NCBI RefSeq assembly: GCF_004348985.1
Contig: NZ_SMKW01000026.1
Span: 54,639 to 118,638 of the forward strand
DNA length: 64,000 nucleotides
Source: Saccharopolyspora elongata
Lineage (GTDB): Bacteria; Actinomycetota; Actinomycetes; Mycobacteriales; Pseudonocardiaceae
Direction: 5' to 3'
The position numbers and the translations under genes are program-made. Shown piece after piece: positions 19,910 to 28,108 of the stretch. The stretch's first letter is position 1. Every line of letters begins with the position of its first letter. The notes beneath the pieces were generated by a model, which saw only the letters and a list, made by a program, of their open reading frames with translations, did not search any database and was not told the DNA's origin.

Positions 19910-20080
19910 GGCTCTCCTTTCGCGGAACCGGGCCTGGCGTGACAACGCAGGTTTCCCCCGGTCCGATGTGTTCCCTTCGGCATCGCCGCTTTCTCCTCTA
20001 GCGCGCGTTTTCCGAACGTGCCGCCGGTGGGGTTCCGGCATGCCTTCAGTCGGGTGATTCCACGGATTTTCGGAGCACAA
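19910..20080 (+). promoter_or_regulatory. Presumed attenuator leader between Cys leader peptide and SBP56 gene
   Basis: 171 nt without a gene. Candidate pairings are CCGGG...CCCGG enclosing CCTGGCGT/ACGCAGG (about 19930-19970), CGATG/CATCG (about 19970-19985), and GCCGG/CCGGC (20023-20027/20035-20039) just before the CGGAG ribosome-binding site at 20071. Which forms is not decidable by eye; folding of 19880-20085 with and without a stalled ribosome would test it. Confidence 0.4.
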
Positions 20081-21901
20081 ATGAAGATACGTTTTCGCAG
20101 ATGGCCCACCGGGCTGGCCGCCGTGCTGCTGGCGGTCGGTGCGGTCACGCTACCCGTCCAAGATGCCTACGCAGATGTCGAAGTGTCGACGCAATCGGTC
20201 AAAGGCGCCGACGGCAAGGACTACACGGTCACCAACCACCTGGTGAAGAGCGCGCTGGAGAAGTCGCAATCCGACGGCAAGCGCAAGGAATGGCTGCTGG
20301 TCTGGGCCGGCGACGAGAACATCGCCGACACGGTGGTTCCGGACGTGCGGAACCTGCCCGGATCGCTGAGCGGCGGCCCCGGCAAGGTCTCGAACGCCCT
20401 GCCCGGTCCGGACTTCCTCGCCGTCATCGACGCGACCCCCGGATCGCCCGGATACGGCCAGGTCGTCAATACCATCACCGTCGGACCGCTGGTGGAGAAC
20501 GAGTCGCACCACATGCAATACGTGTGGCACAAGGGCGACACCATCTACGCGGGCGCGCTCTTCGGCGCCGCCACCTACGCCTTCGACGTGACCGCCCTGC
20601 CCAACGTGAAGCTGAAGGGCATCAGCCTGCCGACGCAAACGCTCGGCGGCTCCGTGCCCGACGCCTACTGGGTGCTCAAGGACGGCACGGCGTACGCGAC
20701 CTACATGGGCGGGCCGGTCGCGCCCGGCCCCTACCGCTACGACGACGGTTCGGTGCACATCGGCAACGGTTTCGCCGGCAGCCCCGGTGAAGTCGTGCGC
20801 TTCGACGAGAACGCCAAGGTGCTCTCGCAGTCCCCGGCGGCCACGCCCGGCGGCGACAACGAGAAGCTGTGCGCCAACCTGCCGAGGCTCGGCGAGCCGA
20901 CCTGCGCCAACCCGCACGGCATCCAGGCCCGCGAGGACCTGAACACGCTGGTGACCGCAGACTACGTCGAGCCGCGCAACATCATCCTGGACCCGGTGAA
21001 GGCGCCGTCGCCGTACCTGCGCCGGCCCACCGTGCGCACCTGGGACATCTCCGACCGCAACCACCCGAAGCTGAAGGCGGTGTCGTACCTGCCGGACGGT
21101 CCCCGCGCCGATCCGAACGACCCGCTGCACCAGGAAAGCCGCGCGGTGATGGAGACGACCGTCACCAACCTCCCCGGTCACAAGGGCGCCTTCGCCCAGA
21201 CCATGCAGGGCGGCGCGGTCTTCTACACGCCGGACATCACCGCGGCCGAACCGCACTGGCGGCAGGTCTTCGACGACGGCACGGCCAGCCCCGGCTTCGA
21301 CGCGGCCAACGACCGCAACGGCGGCAGCTCCAACGGCGGCTGGATCCAGACCAGCCCGGACGACCGGTTCCTGTACCGGGCGATCCAGGGACGTCAGCCC
21401 GGCACGTTCGGGGCCGACGACCCGGGCACCACGGGCGGCGTCTACGTGCTGGACATCTCCAAGCTCGTCGGAGCCGGCGACGACTACAAGTGCTCGATCG
21501 ACACCAAGCAGGAGGCCGAGCACGGCGGCGCCGAGGCCGACTGCCCGACGCTCGCCGGCGCCACCCCGATCAACCCCGGCAAGCCCGGCGCCGGCCCGCA
21601 CTGGGGCGCGTACGACAACTTCGTGCTAGGCCCGGACGGCTTCTACCAGGAAACCCAGCAGCCGCAGCGGCTCGCGGTGTCGAACTACTTCGTGGCCCGA
21701 TCCGGCCTGGACGGCGACCACAAGGTCAACATCGTGGGCCTGGGCGAGGACGGCTCGGTGTCGGTCGACGACGAGTTCCGCGACGAGGTCACTGGTGAGG
21801 TCGGCGTGAACTTCAACCGGCGGTCCTGGCCGCACGGCGAGTTCGGCAACGCCAAACCGCACTCGGAGTTGTTCGTGGTCGCCGACGGCGACGTGAAGTA
21901 A
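20081..21901 (+). CDS. Secreted SBP56-family protein (selenium-binding protein / methanethiol-oxidase-like)
   Basis: 606 residues. N-terminal Sec signal MKIRFRRWPTGLAAVLLAVG with cleavage near AYA-DV. The rest resembles the SBP56 beta-propeller: FLAVIDATPGSPGYGQVVNT, ENESHHMQYVWHKGD (cf. the family's HH motif), CANPHGIQAREDLNTLVTAD, DYVEPRN, and WIQTSPDDRFLYRAIQG. The family includes human SELENBP1 and bacterial MtoX, copper enzymes that turn methanethiol into formaldehyde, H2S and H2O2; bacterial MtoX is also exported. It is about 150 residues longer than typical SBP56, so an own subfamily is likely. First gene after the Cys leader, with the sulfur transporter two genes on. Enzyme activity is inferred. 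Confidence 0.78.
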   Translation: MKIRFRRWPTGLAAVLLAVGAVTLPVQDAYADVEVSTQSVKGADGKDYTVTNHLVKSALEKSQSDGKRKEWLLVWAGDENIADTVVPDVRNLPGSLSGGPGKVSNALPGPDFLAVIDATPGSPGYGQVVNTITVGPLVENESHHMQYVWHKGDTIYAGALFGAATYAFDVTALPNVKLKGISLPTQTLGGSVPDAYWVLKDGTAYATYMGGPVAPGPYRYDDGSVHIGNGFAGSPGEVVRFDENAKVLSQSPAATPGGDNEKLCANLPRLGEPTCANPHGIQAREDLNTLVTADYVEPRNIILDPVKAPSPYLRRPTVRTWDISDRNHPKLKAVSYLPDGPRADPNDPLHQESRAVMETTVTNLPGHKGAFAQTMQGGAVFYTPDITAAEPHWRQVFDDGTASPGFDAANDRNGGSSNGGWIQTSPDDRFLYRAIQGRQPGTFGADDPGTTGGVYVLDISKLVGAGDDYKCSIDTKQEAEHGGAEADCPTLAGATPINPGKPGAGPHWGAYDNFVLGPDGFYQETQQPQRLAVSNYFVARSGLDGDHKVNIVGLGEDGSVSVDDEFRDEVTGEVGVNFNRRSWPHGEFGNAKPHSELFVVADGDVK

Positions 21902-21915
21902 ACCACGCACCCGGT

Positions 21916-21948
21916 GGAGGAGCCGTTCCCCCGCGGAACGGCTCCTCC
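21916..21948 (+). terminator. Hairpin after the SBP56-like gene
   Basis: 14-bp stem GGAGGAGCCGTTCC/GGAACGGCTCCTCC (21916-21929 with 21935-21948), 5-nt loop, 14 bases after the stop. It may lower expression of the downstream membrane genes relative to the secreted protein. Confidence 0.65.
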
Positions 21949-21954
21949 CCAGGA

Positions 21955-21976
21955 GGCGATTTCGCGCGAAATCGCC
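21955..21976. repeat. Family C palindrome, copy 1
   Basis: Perfect 22-bp palindrome with half-site GGCGATTTCGC. Identical or nearly identical copies are at 58752 and 58794. Here it directly follows the hairpin of the SBP56-like gene and lies 30 bp before the next start codon. Confidence 0.8.
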
Positions 21977-22006
21977 GGAACCCGAGCGAGAGAACGCGAG
22001 TGGCTG

Positions 22007-23671
22007 ATGGAGAACATGCACTCCCACACCGGGGTGTCCAGTGTGGATCTGCTGGCCTTGGTGCTGCGGATTCTCCTGCTGACCAGCACCGCGGTGGTCG
22101 CGGGCGTCGGCCTGCTGCGCGCCGTGGTGGCGGTGCCGCCGCGGCTGGCCTGGACGGCCGGCGGCATCGCCGCACTGGCCAGCGGGTGGTCTGCGGCGGT
22201 GCTCGACATCAACATCGGCTTCGCGGTGGCGCACGCGATCCTCGCGCTGGCGGTGCCGCTCGCGTTGCGGTGGCGGGCCGCCGCGACCTACCTCGGGTTC
22301 GCGCTGGCGCTGCTGCTGATCGCCGAGGCCGGGCTCGGGCATTCGTCGCTCGCGTTCTTCCTCGACACCGTGTTCGCCGCCGTCGCCGTGGTCTGGTTCG
22401 GCTTCGCCGTCGGATCCTGGCGCGACGACGGCGGGTTGCGGCCCGGCCCGGTGGCGCTGACCGCGGCATTGGCGCTGGCCGGGGCCGCGCTCGCCCAGTT
22501 GCTGTTGTCGGGTCTGCTCGACCGTCGGCTGGTGGACAGCGCCTACGGCTTGGCGCTCGTGGGGCTGGTCGTGGCGTCACTGGGAGTTCTGGTGCTGACC
22601 GCGGTACTCCGCGACGTCCGCCGGGTCTACCGGCTGGGCGCGGTGGGAGTGCTGGTCGCGGTCGTCGCGTGGACCGCCCTGCCCGGCATTCCGCAACCGC
22701 ATGACCTGGCGGTGCCCGGCATTCCACGGCTCGCGTCGGCCGCCGGGACACTGGTGCTGGTCAGCCCGCACCGGCCGGGGCGAAACCTGGTGCACTTCCC
22801 GGCGAGCGCGGGACTGGACGTCGTGGTCGAATCCGGCGGCCGGATCTCGCGGGCCGTGCCGCGACCGGGCAGCACGGGAACCTGGGCCGAGGTCGAACTG
22901 ACCAGCGGTCGCAGCGATTTCGTGGTGCGCCGAGGGGCGGAGCAGGGCACGGTGGACGTCGACACCGGCGAGCTCCCTGCGCTGCCGGACGCCGTCACCG
23001 CGGACGGGCCCGAATGCGCCAGCGCCGCGCTGGGCGGCATCGCCGCCGGCGCCCCGTCGGTGCTGGACAGCTGCCCGTCCGCAGCATTGTCCACAGAGGA
23101 CGAAGATGCGCTGCGCAAGCAGGTTGGCTACCTCGCCGCAGCCGGGGTTCCGTCGATCGCAGTGATCAGCGACGAGTCGCCCCGCTCCCGAACCGCCGCC
23201 GACGCGGTGCTTTCCCAAGCGCAGCAACGTGGACTGGCGATCCGGGACGATCCCGGCGGCGCGCTGCTCGTCGTCTCCGGCTGGTCCCGCGCCGCAGAAG
23301 CCCTCGAATCCAGCAACAGCGGACCGGGCTACATCTACGGCGTCCACCTCGCCCCGTGGCTGCTGCACGGGCCCGTCGTGAACGCCGTGGCCGGCTCGTC
23401 GATCCCGCTGCGCTTCGACCCTCGCGACGAGCGCTCGCTGACCTACGGCATGGCGCTGGCCGGCGTATTCGGCGGCGAACCCCCGTCGCTCGCCGGATTC
23501 CGCCGCTGGCTGGCGGCGCGTCAGGAGAACCTCACCGGCGACGTCGCGATCTACGCCTCCGCCCAGGTGGACGTGATGCGGATGGCCAACCACCCGCACG
23601 GCAGTTCCGCCGCGGGCCAATGGATCCCGCAGGGCACCATCGTCGCCATTTCCGGCCCCCTCCCGTCCTGA
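22007..23671 (+). CDS. Multi-pass membrane protein with CopD-like N-terminus and large C-terminal domain
   Basis: 554 residues. About eight or nine membrane helices in the first 270 residues, starting VDLLALVLRILLLTSTAVVA, reminiscent of CopD-type copper-handling membrane proteins. His residues lie near the N-terminus (MENMHSHTG) and in GLGHSS. The C-terminal half (about 275-554) is soluble. It has two Cys (ECASAALG, LDSCPSAA) and a part resembling type I periplasmic-binding folds (YGVHLAPWLLHGPVVNAVAG). Start ATG 22007 or 22016. Same strand and operon as the SBP56-like protein. A role in copper delivery or electron transfer to it is inference only. Confidence 0.65.
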   Translation: MENMHSHTGVSSVDLLALVLRILLLTSTAVVAGVGLLRAVVAVPPRLAWTAGGIAALASGWSAAVLDINIGFAVAHAILALAVPLALRWRAAATYLGFALALLLIAEAGLGHSSLAFFLDTVFAAVAVVWFGFAVGSWRDDGGLRPGPVALTAALALAGAALAQLLLSGLLDRRLVDSAYGLALVGLVVASLGVLVLTAVLRDVRRVYRLGAVGVLVAVVAWTALPGIPQPHDLAVPGIPRLASAAGTLVLVSPHRPGRNLVHFPASAGLDVVVESGGRISRAVPRPGSTGTWAEVELTSGRSDFVVRRGAEQGTVDVDTGELPALPDAVTADGPECASAALGGIAAGAPSVLDSCPSAALSTEDEDALRKQVGYLAAAGVPSIAVISDESPRSRTAADAVLSQAQQRGLAIRDDPGGALLVVSGWSRAAEALESSNSGPGYIYGVHLAPWLLHGPVVNAVAGSSIPLRFDPRDERSLTYGMALAGVFGGEPPSLAGFRRWLAARQENLTGDVAIYASAQVDVMRMANHPHGSSAAGQWIPQGTIVAISGPLPS

Positions 23672-23690
23672 CCCAGAACCAGGAGTGCTC

Positions 23691-24926
23691 ATGTCTGTTG
23701 TGGACGTATCGCGTCCGGTCGTCCCACCGGTACAGGCGCCACCGGCGCAGCGCGGCGTGGTCGCGATCGGTGTCGCGGTAGCCGTCGTGGTCGGCTTCGC
23801 CGTCAACAACGCCGCAGGCTGGAAGCTCACGGTGCTCTACGCGATCGGCCTTGCGCTCGGGCTCGTGCTGTTCCATTCCCGCTTCGGCTTCACCTCGGCG
23901 TGGCGACAGCTGGTGACCGTCGGCCAAGGCCGGGCGATCCGGGCGCACATGCTGATGCTGGGCGTGGCGTGCCTGCTGTTCTCCGTGCTGCTGGGCAGCG
24001 GCGCGAGCCTGTCCGGAACACCGGAGGGCACCGTGGCGCCGGCCGGGCTCGGCGTGGTGCTGGGCGCGTTCCTGTTCGGCGTGGGCATGCAGGTCGGCGG
24101 CTCGTGCGCCTCCGGGACGCTGTTCGCCGTCGGCAGCGGGCAGACCGCGATCCTGTTCACCCTCGGCGGCTTCATCGCCGGCTCGGTCGCCAGCGCCTTC
24201 GCCGCCGACTGGTTCAAATTGCTGCAGAACACCGGACCCAGCGTTTCGCTCGCCGACACGCCGTTTGGTCACGCCGGAGCGCTGGTCATCTCGCTGCTGG
24301 TCATCGGTGCCATCGCCGGCGCATCGGTGCTGATCGAACGCCGCCGGACACCGCCGCCGATCGAACAGCCGCCGACCGAACGAGGCGTGCTGCGGGCGCT
24401 GCGCGGCTCCTGGCCGTTGTGGGTCGGGGCGCTGCTGTTAGCCGGGCTGAACGCGCTGACGCTGTTCGTGTCCGGGCACGCTTGGGGAATCACCTCGGCG
24501 TTCGGCTTGTGGGGCGCCAAGATCCTCGGCTGGGTCGGCATCGACATCTCCGGCACGCCGTTCTGGAGCGTGCCGGAGAACGCCGCGAAGCTCTCGGCTT
24601 CCGTGCTCACCGACCGGATTTCGGTGATGGACTTCGGAATCATGATCGGCGCGCTCATCGCCGCCGCCCTCGCCGGCGCCTTCACCCTGCACCGCAGGAT
24701 CCCGTGGAAGCTGGCGGTCGGCGCCGTGCTCGGCGGCGTGGTCATGGGAATCGGCGCCCGGCTCGCCGGTGGCTGCAACATCGGCGCCTACTTCTCGGGC
24801 GTGGCCTCGTTCAGCCTGCACGGCTGGTTGTGGGGCGCGATGGCCCTCATCGGCACCTTCGCGGGCGTCGCGCTGCGCCCGCTGTTCGGGCTCACCAACC
24901 CCAAGCCGTCCGACTCCGTCTGCTGA
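23691..24926 (+). CDS. YeeE/YedE-type sulfur (thiosulfate) transporter
   Basis: 411 residues with about ten to twelve membrane helices. Two related halves each carry the transporter Cys signature: MQVGGSCASGTLFAVGSGQ (about 130) and RLAGGCNIGAYFSGVASFSL (about 360). In TsuA/YeeE, conserved Cys residues relay thiosulfate through the pore. ATG 23691 with AGGAG six bases upstream; 19 bp after the preceding gene, so cotranscribed. The substrate could be thiosulfate or another small sulfur species. Its presence supports the sulfur theme of the operon and of the Cys leader. Confidence 0.85.
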   Translation: MSVVDVSRPVVPPVQAPPAQRGVVAIGVAVAVVVGFAVNNAAGWKLTVLYAIGLALGLVLFHSRFGFTSAWRQLVTVGQGRAIRAHMLMLGVACLLFSVLLGSGASLSGTPEGTVAPAGLGVVLGAFLFGVGMQVGGSCASGTLFAVGSGQTAILFTLGGFIAGSVASAFAADWFKLLQNTGPSVSLADTPFGHAGALVISLLVIGAIAGASVLIERRRTPPPIEQPPTERGVLRALRGSWPLWVGALLLAGLNALTLFVSGHAWGITSAFGLWGAKILGWVGIDISGTPFWSVPENAAKLSASVLTDRISVMDFGIMIGALIAAALAGAFTLHRRIPWKLAVGAVLGGVVMGIGARLAGGCNIGAYFSGVASFSLHGWLWGAMALIGTFAGVALRPLFGLTNPKPSDSVC

Positions 24927-24971
24927 TCTGCCGCGCGGAAACCGCGTGGAACACCGAGAAATGGAGGAACC

Positions 24972-25163
24972 ATGGCCACATCCATCCGCAGGTTCGCCGC
25001 GGCGACCGCGACCGCGCTGGCCGCCTGCCTGCTGACCGGCGGCGTCGCCACGGCCGAGCCGATCTGGGTGCTGCCCGGCGTCGACCTGGGCGCGGTGCTC
25101 GGCCCCACCGTCCAGTTGCCCACCCAGCTGCTGCAGCCCGTCTTCGACGTGCTCGGCGGTTGA
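24972..25163 (+). CDS. Small secreted protein, 63 aa
   Basis: 63 residues: a Sec signal of about 29 residues ending GGVATA-EP, then a mature peptide of about 34 residues, IWVLPGVDLGAVLGPTVQLP and a Gln/Leu/Val-rich end (LLQPVFDVLGG). No Cys. Strong ribosome-binding site (GGAGGAAC). 45 bp after the YeeE stop on the same strand, so probably the same transcript. No family recognised. Small, hydrophobic, periodic in Leu/Val/Pro; it could be surface-active or bind a partner. Confidence 0.75.
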   Translation: MATSIRRFAAATATALAACLLTGGVATAEPIWVLPGVDLGAVLGPTVQLPTQLLQPVFDVLGG

Positions 25164-25197
25164 GGAACGACCCGAAGACGAATTGAGGAGGAAGAAC

Positions 25198-25431
25198 ATG
25201 AAGCGGACCGCAGGACGTGCCGTTGCCGCCTCGTTGCTCGCCGGAGTCACCTTGCTTGGCGCCGGCCCGGTGGCACTCGCCGAGGCACCGCAAGGGGACG
25301 GCGTGGCAGTCGTCGACGAACCCGACACCGGCGACCTGAACAACAAGTGGACCTTCGCGCCGCTGGGCGTGCCGGTCTTCGGCCTGATCGACTCGGTCAG
25401 CGGCGTCCCCAAGCGCCTCGGCCTGATCTGA
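25198..25431 (+). CDS. Small secreted protein, 77 aa
   Basis: 77 residues. Signal peptide MKRTAGRAVAASLLAGVTLL ending ALAEA, then an acidic stretch (GDGVAVVDEPDTGDLNN) and a hydrophobic C-terminus FAPLGVPVFGLIDSVSGVPK. Like the preceding 63-aa protein it has no Cys, is secreted, and its hydrophobic segment has similar spacing (LG-P-V-F). ATG 25198 after GAGGAGGAAG. 34 bp from its neighbour, last gene of the operon. Unknown function; perhaps a divergent paralog of the 63-aa protein. Confidence 0.75.
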   Translation: MKRTAGRAVAASLLAGVTLLGAGPVALAEAPQGDGVAVVDEPDTGDLNNKWTFAPLGVPVFGLIDSVSGVPKRLGLI

Positions 25432-25463
25432 GCCGCCACGCTCGGGATGCCGTCGCCGGGTCA

Positions 25464-25517
25464 CGGGGCCGTGAGTCCTTCGGGTCGCTGCAGCGGCCCA
25501 ACGGGCTCACGGCCCCG
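25464..25517. terminator. Bidirectional terminator at the end of the sulfur operon
   Basis: CGGGGCCGTGAG (25464-25475) pairs perfectly with CTCACGGCCCCG (25506-25517). The 30-nt loop holds its own GGGTCGCTGCAGCGGCCC stem. It lies between convergent genes. Confidence 0.7.
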
Positions 25518-25556
25518 CGCCTGCAGATCAGGAGGCTTCTCGCCGGGACCGCCCGG

Positions 25557-26048
25557 TCACAGCCAGCCGACGACCACACCCGGCGCGATCGCCAGCGCAC
25601 CGAAGCGGATGAAGCGCCCGATGAAACCCGTGACCAGGAACGTGGTCAGCGGCACCTTCGCCCAGCCCGCGATCACCGCGATCGCGGCGAACGGCGGCAG
25701 GCTCGCGGCCGCGCTGATCAGCAGCACCGCGCCGGTCCACACCGGCCGACGACGGCAGTTCGCCCGGAACTTCTCCATCCACTCGCGCCAGCGGCTGTCC
25801 TTCCGCTCCCGCTCGGTCTTTCGCCGGAACATCCGGGGCAGCCGGATCGAGCCGCGCGCCGCGTAGTAGTGCAGCAGCTTTCCGGCGATCTGACCGGCGG
25901 CGATGACCAGCGCCAGCAGCCACCACGGGATCTCCGGGCCCTTGAGCACCAGCCCGATCGCGAACAGCTCGACGCTGATCAACGGGAGCAGCGCGGAGGC
26001 CACCGACACTCCGAAGGCGGTGGACAGCAAACCGATCACGGTCAGCAC
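25557..26048 (-). CDS. VTT-domain (DedA/YqaA-like) small membrane protein
   Basis: 163 residues, four or so membrane helices: LTVIGLLSTAFGVSVASALL, WWLLALVIAAGQIAGKLLHY, ASLPPFAAIAVIAGWAKVPL and FIGRFIRFGALAIAPGVVVG. A basic loop between helices 2 and 3 (RKTERERKDSRWREW). The pattern fits VTT/SNARE-associated membrane proteins, some of which are lipid scramblases or flippases. The GTG at 26048 has GGGAG upstream; longer frames overlap the GNAT gene end without membrane character. Probably cotranscribed with the GNAT gene. Confidence 0.75.
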   Translation of the reverse strand: MLTVIGLLSTAFGVSVASALLPLISVELFAIGLVLKGPEIPWWLLALVIAAGQIAGKLLHYYAARGSIRLPRMFRRKTERERKDSRWREWMEKFRANCRRRPVWTGAVLLISAAASLPPFAAIAVIAGWAKVPLTTFLVTGFIGRFIRFGALAIAPGVVVGWL

Positions 26049-26130
26049 GATCGCTCCCAGCGAGCTCGGACCCCAGCAGGCGGTGTGGCCGGCAACCCCG
26101 CGCGTGCCCGAGCGAGCACGGCACCGGCGT

Positions 26131-26694
26131 TCACCGTTCTTCGAACTGCAATTCCATCGGACCCGACAACCGCAATTCCCGCAGCGGACGGCCGCCGGCG
26201 TCCAACGTGCGTACCGTACCGTCCGGAGCCCAGCCCGCACTGCGGAAGAAGGCCATCGACGCCGTGTTCGCCTCCGGTACCCACGTGATGCCCCGCGTGG
26301 CCCCGCCCGCGGCGAGCCGCTCCACCATCGCGCCGAGCAGCCGCCTGCCGTGGCCGCGCCGTCCCCAGCGCGGCTCCACCAGCAGTGCGCTGACCAGCGC
26401 GACCGTGGCCGCATCCTCCGGCAGGGTGCCGTTGGCCGCCGCCACTTCCGCCTCCGGGGCTGGGCCTGCCGCGCAGAAGCCCACGATCCACGGGCCTTCC
26501 GTCGCGACCAGCACCGCGGCCGGACCGTCGGTCAGGGCGTGCCGCCACTCCTGCTCGGTCGCCGCGCTGTCCAACTCGTCCAGCACCGCCGCGGGCAGCA
26601 GCTCGGTGAAGGCGGTGCGCCACGTCGTCAGCTGGATGCGAGCGATCTCCTCGGCATCGGACGGCACAGCTTCCCGCACATCGGCATCGGCCAT
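26131..26694 (-). CDS. GNAT family N-acetyltransferase
   Basis: 187 residues. Acetyl-CoA binding motif A is ALLVEPRWGRRGHGRRLLGA, followed by WVPEANTASMAFFRSAGWAP (motif B). Early ADVREAVPSDAEEIARIQLT is a typical GNAT opening; the substrate is unknown. ATG at 26694. It is divergent from the AlkX/YcaQ-like gene, and the VTT gene follows on the same strand. Confidence 0.88.
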   Translation of the reverse strand: MADADVREAVPSDAEEIARIQLTTWRTAFTELLPAAVLDELDSAATEQEWRHALTDGPAAVLVATEGPWIVGFCAAGPAPEAEVAAANGTLPEDAATVALVSALLVEPRWGRRGHGRRLLGAMVERLAAGGATRGITWVPEANTASMAFFRSAGWAPDGTVRTLDAGGRPLRELRLSGPMELQFEER

Positions 26695-26854
26695 GGCGAC
26701 AACCTAACGTGCCCGACCGGCTACCGGACCGGCCGCCCTGCAACCGGTACCGGGACTTCCGGTTCCGGGTGAGTCCGGCCCGGGGGCGCGGCAGAACGGG
26801 CCGCTGGTGATCGGATTGTCGGGGGTTGCTGGCACGATCTGGCGGGTGCAGACC

Positions 26855-28063
26855 ATGAGCCGCGACACCGCACGCCGACTCGCTTTGGCCGCCCAGGGAT
26901 TCGCCGATCCGCAGCCGCGCGGCGAGGTGACGCGCCGGCACCTGCAGCGCGCCCTGGCCCGCACCAAGCTCCTGCAGCTCGACTCCGTCAACGTGGCCGT
27001 CCGGGCCCACTACATGCCGCTGTTCAGCCGGCTCGGCGGCTACGCGGCCGAGCTCCTCGATGCGGCGGCCTGGTCGCACCGGTCGAGGCAACCACGCCTG
27101 CTCGTCGAGTACTGGGCGCACGAAGCGTCGCTGATCCCGATCGAGGACTGGCCGCTGCTGCGGTGGCGAATGCGGGAGTACGGCGGGGCTTGGCGACGGC
27201 GCAGCCGCGAGCTGCTGGAACGCTCGCCCCAGCTGATCGACGACGTGCTGACCGCGGTGAAGGAACTCGGGCCGATCGGCGCGGGTGGCCTGGAACGCGA
27301 GCTCGGCGGCGGTGAACGCCAGGGGAGGGGGCCCTGGTGGAACCGCACCGACACGAAACGGGCCTGCGAACTGCTGTTCGCGATGGGCGAGCTGACCACC
27401 GGCACCCGACGCGGCTTCGAGCGGCTCTACGACCTTCCCGAACGCGTGCTGCCAGCGGATGTCCTCGCGCACGAACCGGAGGACGACGAGGCGATCCGCG
27501 CGCTGGTGGAGCGGTCCGCGCACGCGCTCGGCGTCGCCACCGAACCGGATCTGCGGGATTACTACCGGCTTTCGCCGGCACAGTCCCAGCAGGCCGTGGC
27601 CGAGCTGGTGGAGGACGGCGTGCTGGAGCCGGTCGTGGTGCAGGGCTGGCGGCAGCCCGCATACCGCTACACCGCGGCCCGCATCCCGAGGAAGGTCGCC
27701 GGCCGTGCGCTGCTCTGCCCGTTCGACCCGCTGATCTGGGAACGTTCCCGCGCCGAACGGCTTTTCGAGTTCCGATACCGCATCGAGATCTACGTGCCCG
27801 AGCCCAAGCGGCAGTTCGGCTACTACGTTTTCCCCTTCCTCCTCAACGGTGAGCTGGTGGCCCGCGTCGACCTGAAGGCCGACCGCGCCGCCGGTGTGCT
27901 GCGGGTACCGGGCGCGTTCCTCGAAACCGGCCACGATTCGGGCGAGGTCGTGCCGGAGCTGGCCGCCGCGTTGCGCGACATGGCGTCCTGGCTCGGCCTC
28001 GAAGACGTCGTGGTCGGCGCCAGGGGAGACCTGGCCAAGCCGCTCCGCGCAGCCAGCCGCTGA
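26855..28063 (+). CDS. AlkX/YcaQ-like winged-helix DNA glycosylase (HTH_42 family)
   Basis: 402 residues. Family signatures: LLQLDSVNVAVRAHYMPLFS with the catalytic Q-x-D, EYWAHEASLIP, and CPFDPLIWERSRAERLFEF followed by YRIEIYVPEPKRQFGYYVF. E. coli YcaQ/AlkX unhooks DNA interstrand cross-links; AlkZ homologs in actinomycetes protect producers against their own azinomycin-like alkylators. ATG 26855 is preferred; GTG 26846 is possible. No biosynthetic cluster is adjacent, so general repair is more likely than self-resistance. Confidence 0.87.
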   Translation: MSRDTARRLALAAQGFADPQPRGEVTRRHLQRALARTKLLQLDSVNVAVRAHYMPLFSRLGGYAAELLDAAAWSHRSRQPRLLVEYWAHEASLIPIEDWPLLRWRMREYGGAWRRRSRELLERSPQLIDDVLTAVKELGPIGAGGLERELGGGERQGRGPWWNRTDTKRACELLFAMGELTTGTRRGFERLYDLPERVLPADVLAHEPEDDEAIRALVERSAHALGVATEPDLRDYYRLSPAQSQQAVAELVEDGVLEPVVVQGWRQPAYRYTAARIPRKVAGRALLCPFDPLIWERSRAERLFEFRYRIEIYVPEPKRQFGYYVFPFLLNGELVARVDLKADRAAGVLRVPGAFLETGHDSGEVVPELAAALRDMASWLGLEDVVVGARGDLAKPLRAASR

Positions 28064-28108
28064 TCGCGGAAGCCCGCCGAGAGCGGTGACCGTGCGGACG
28101 GCCTGTGT

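Noticed and set aside
26855..28063. AlkZ-like glycosylase as a self-resistance gene of an alkylating antibiotic cluster
   Set aside because: No biosynthetic genes are adjacent, and the QxD pattern fits the general repair branch (AlkX/YcaQ).
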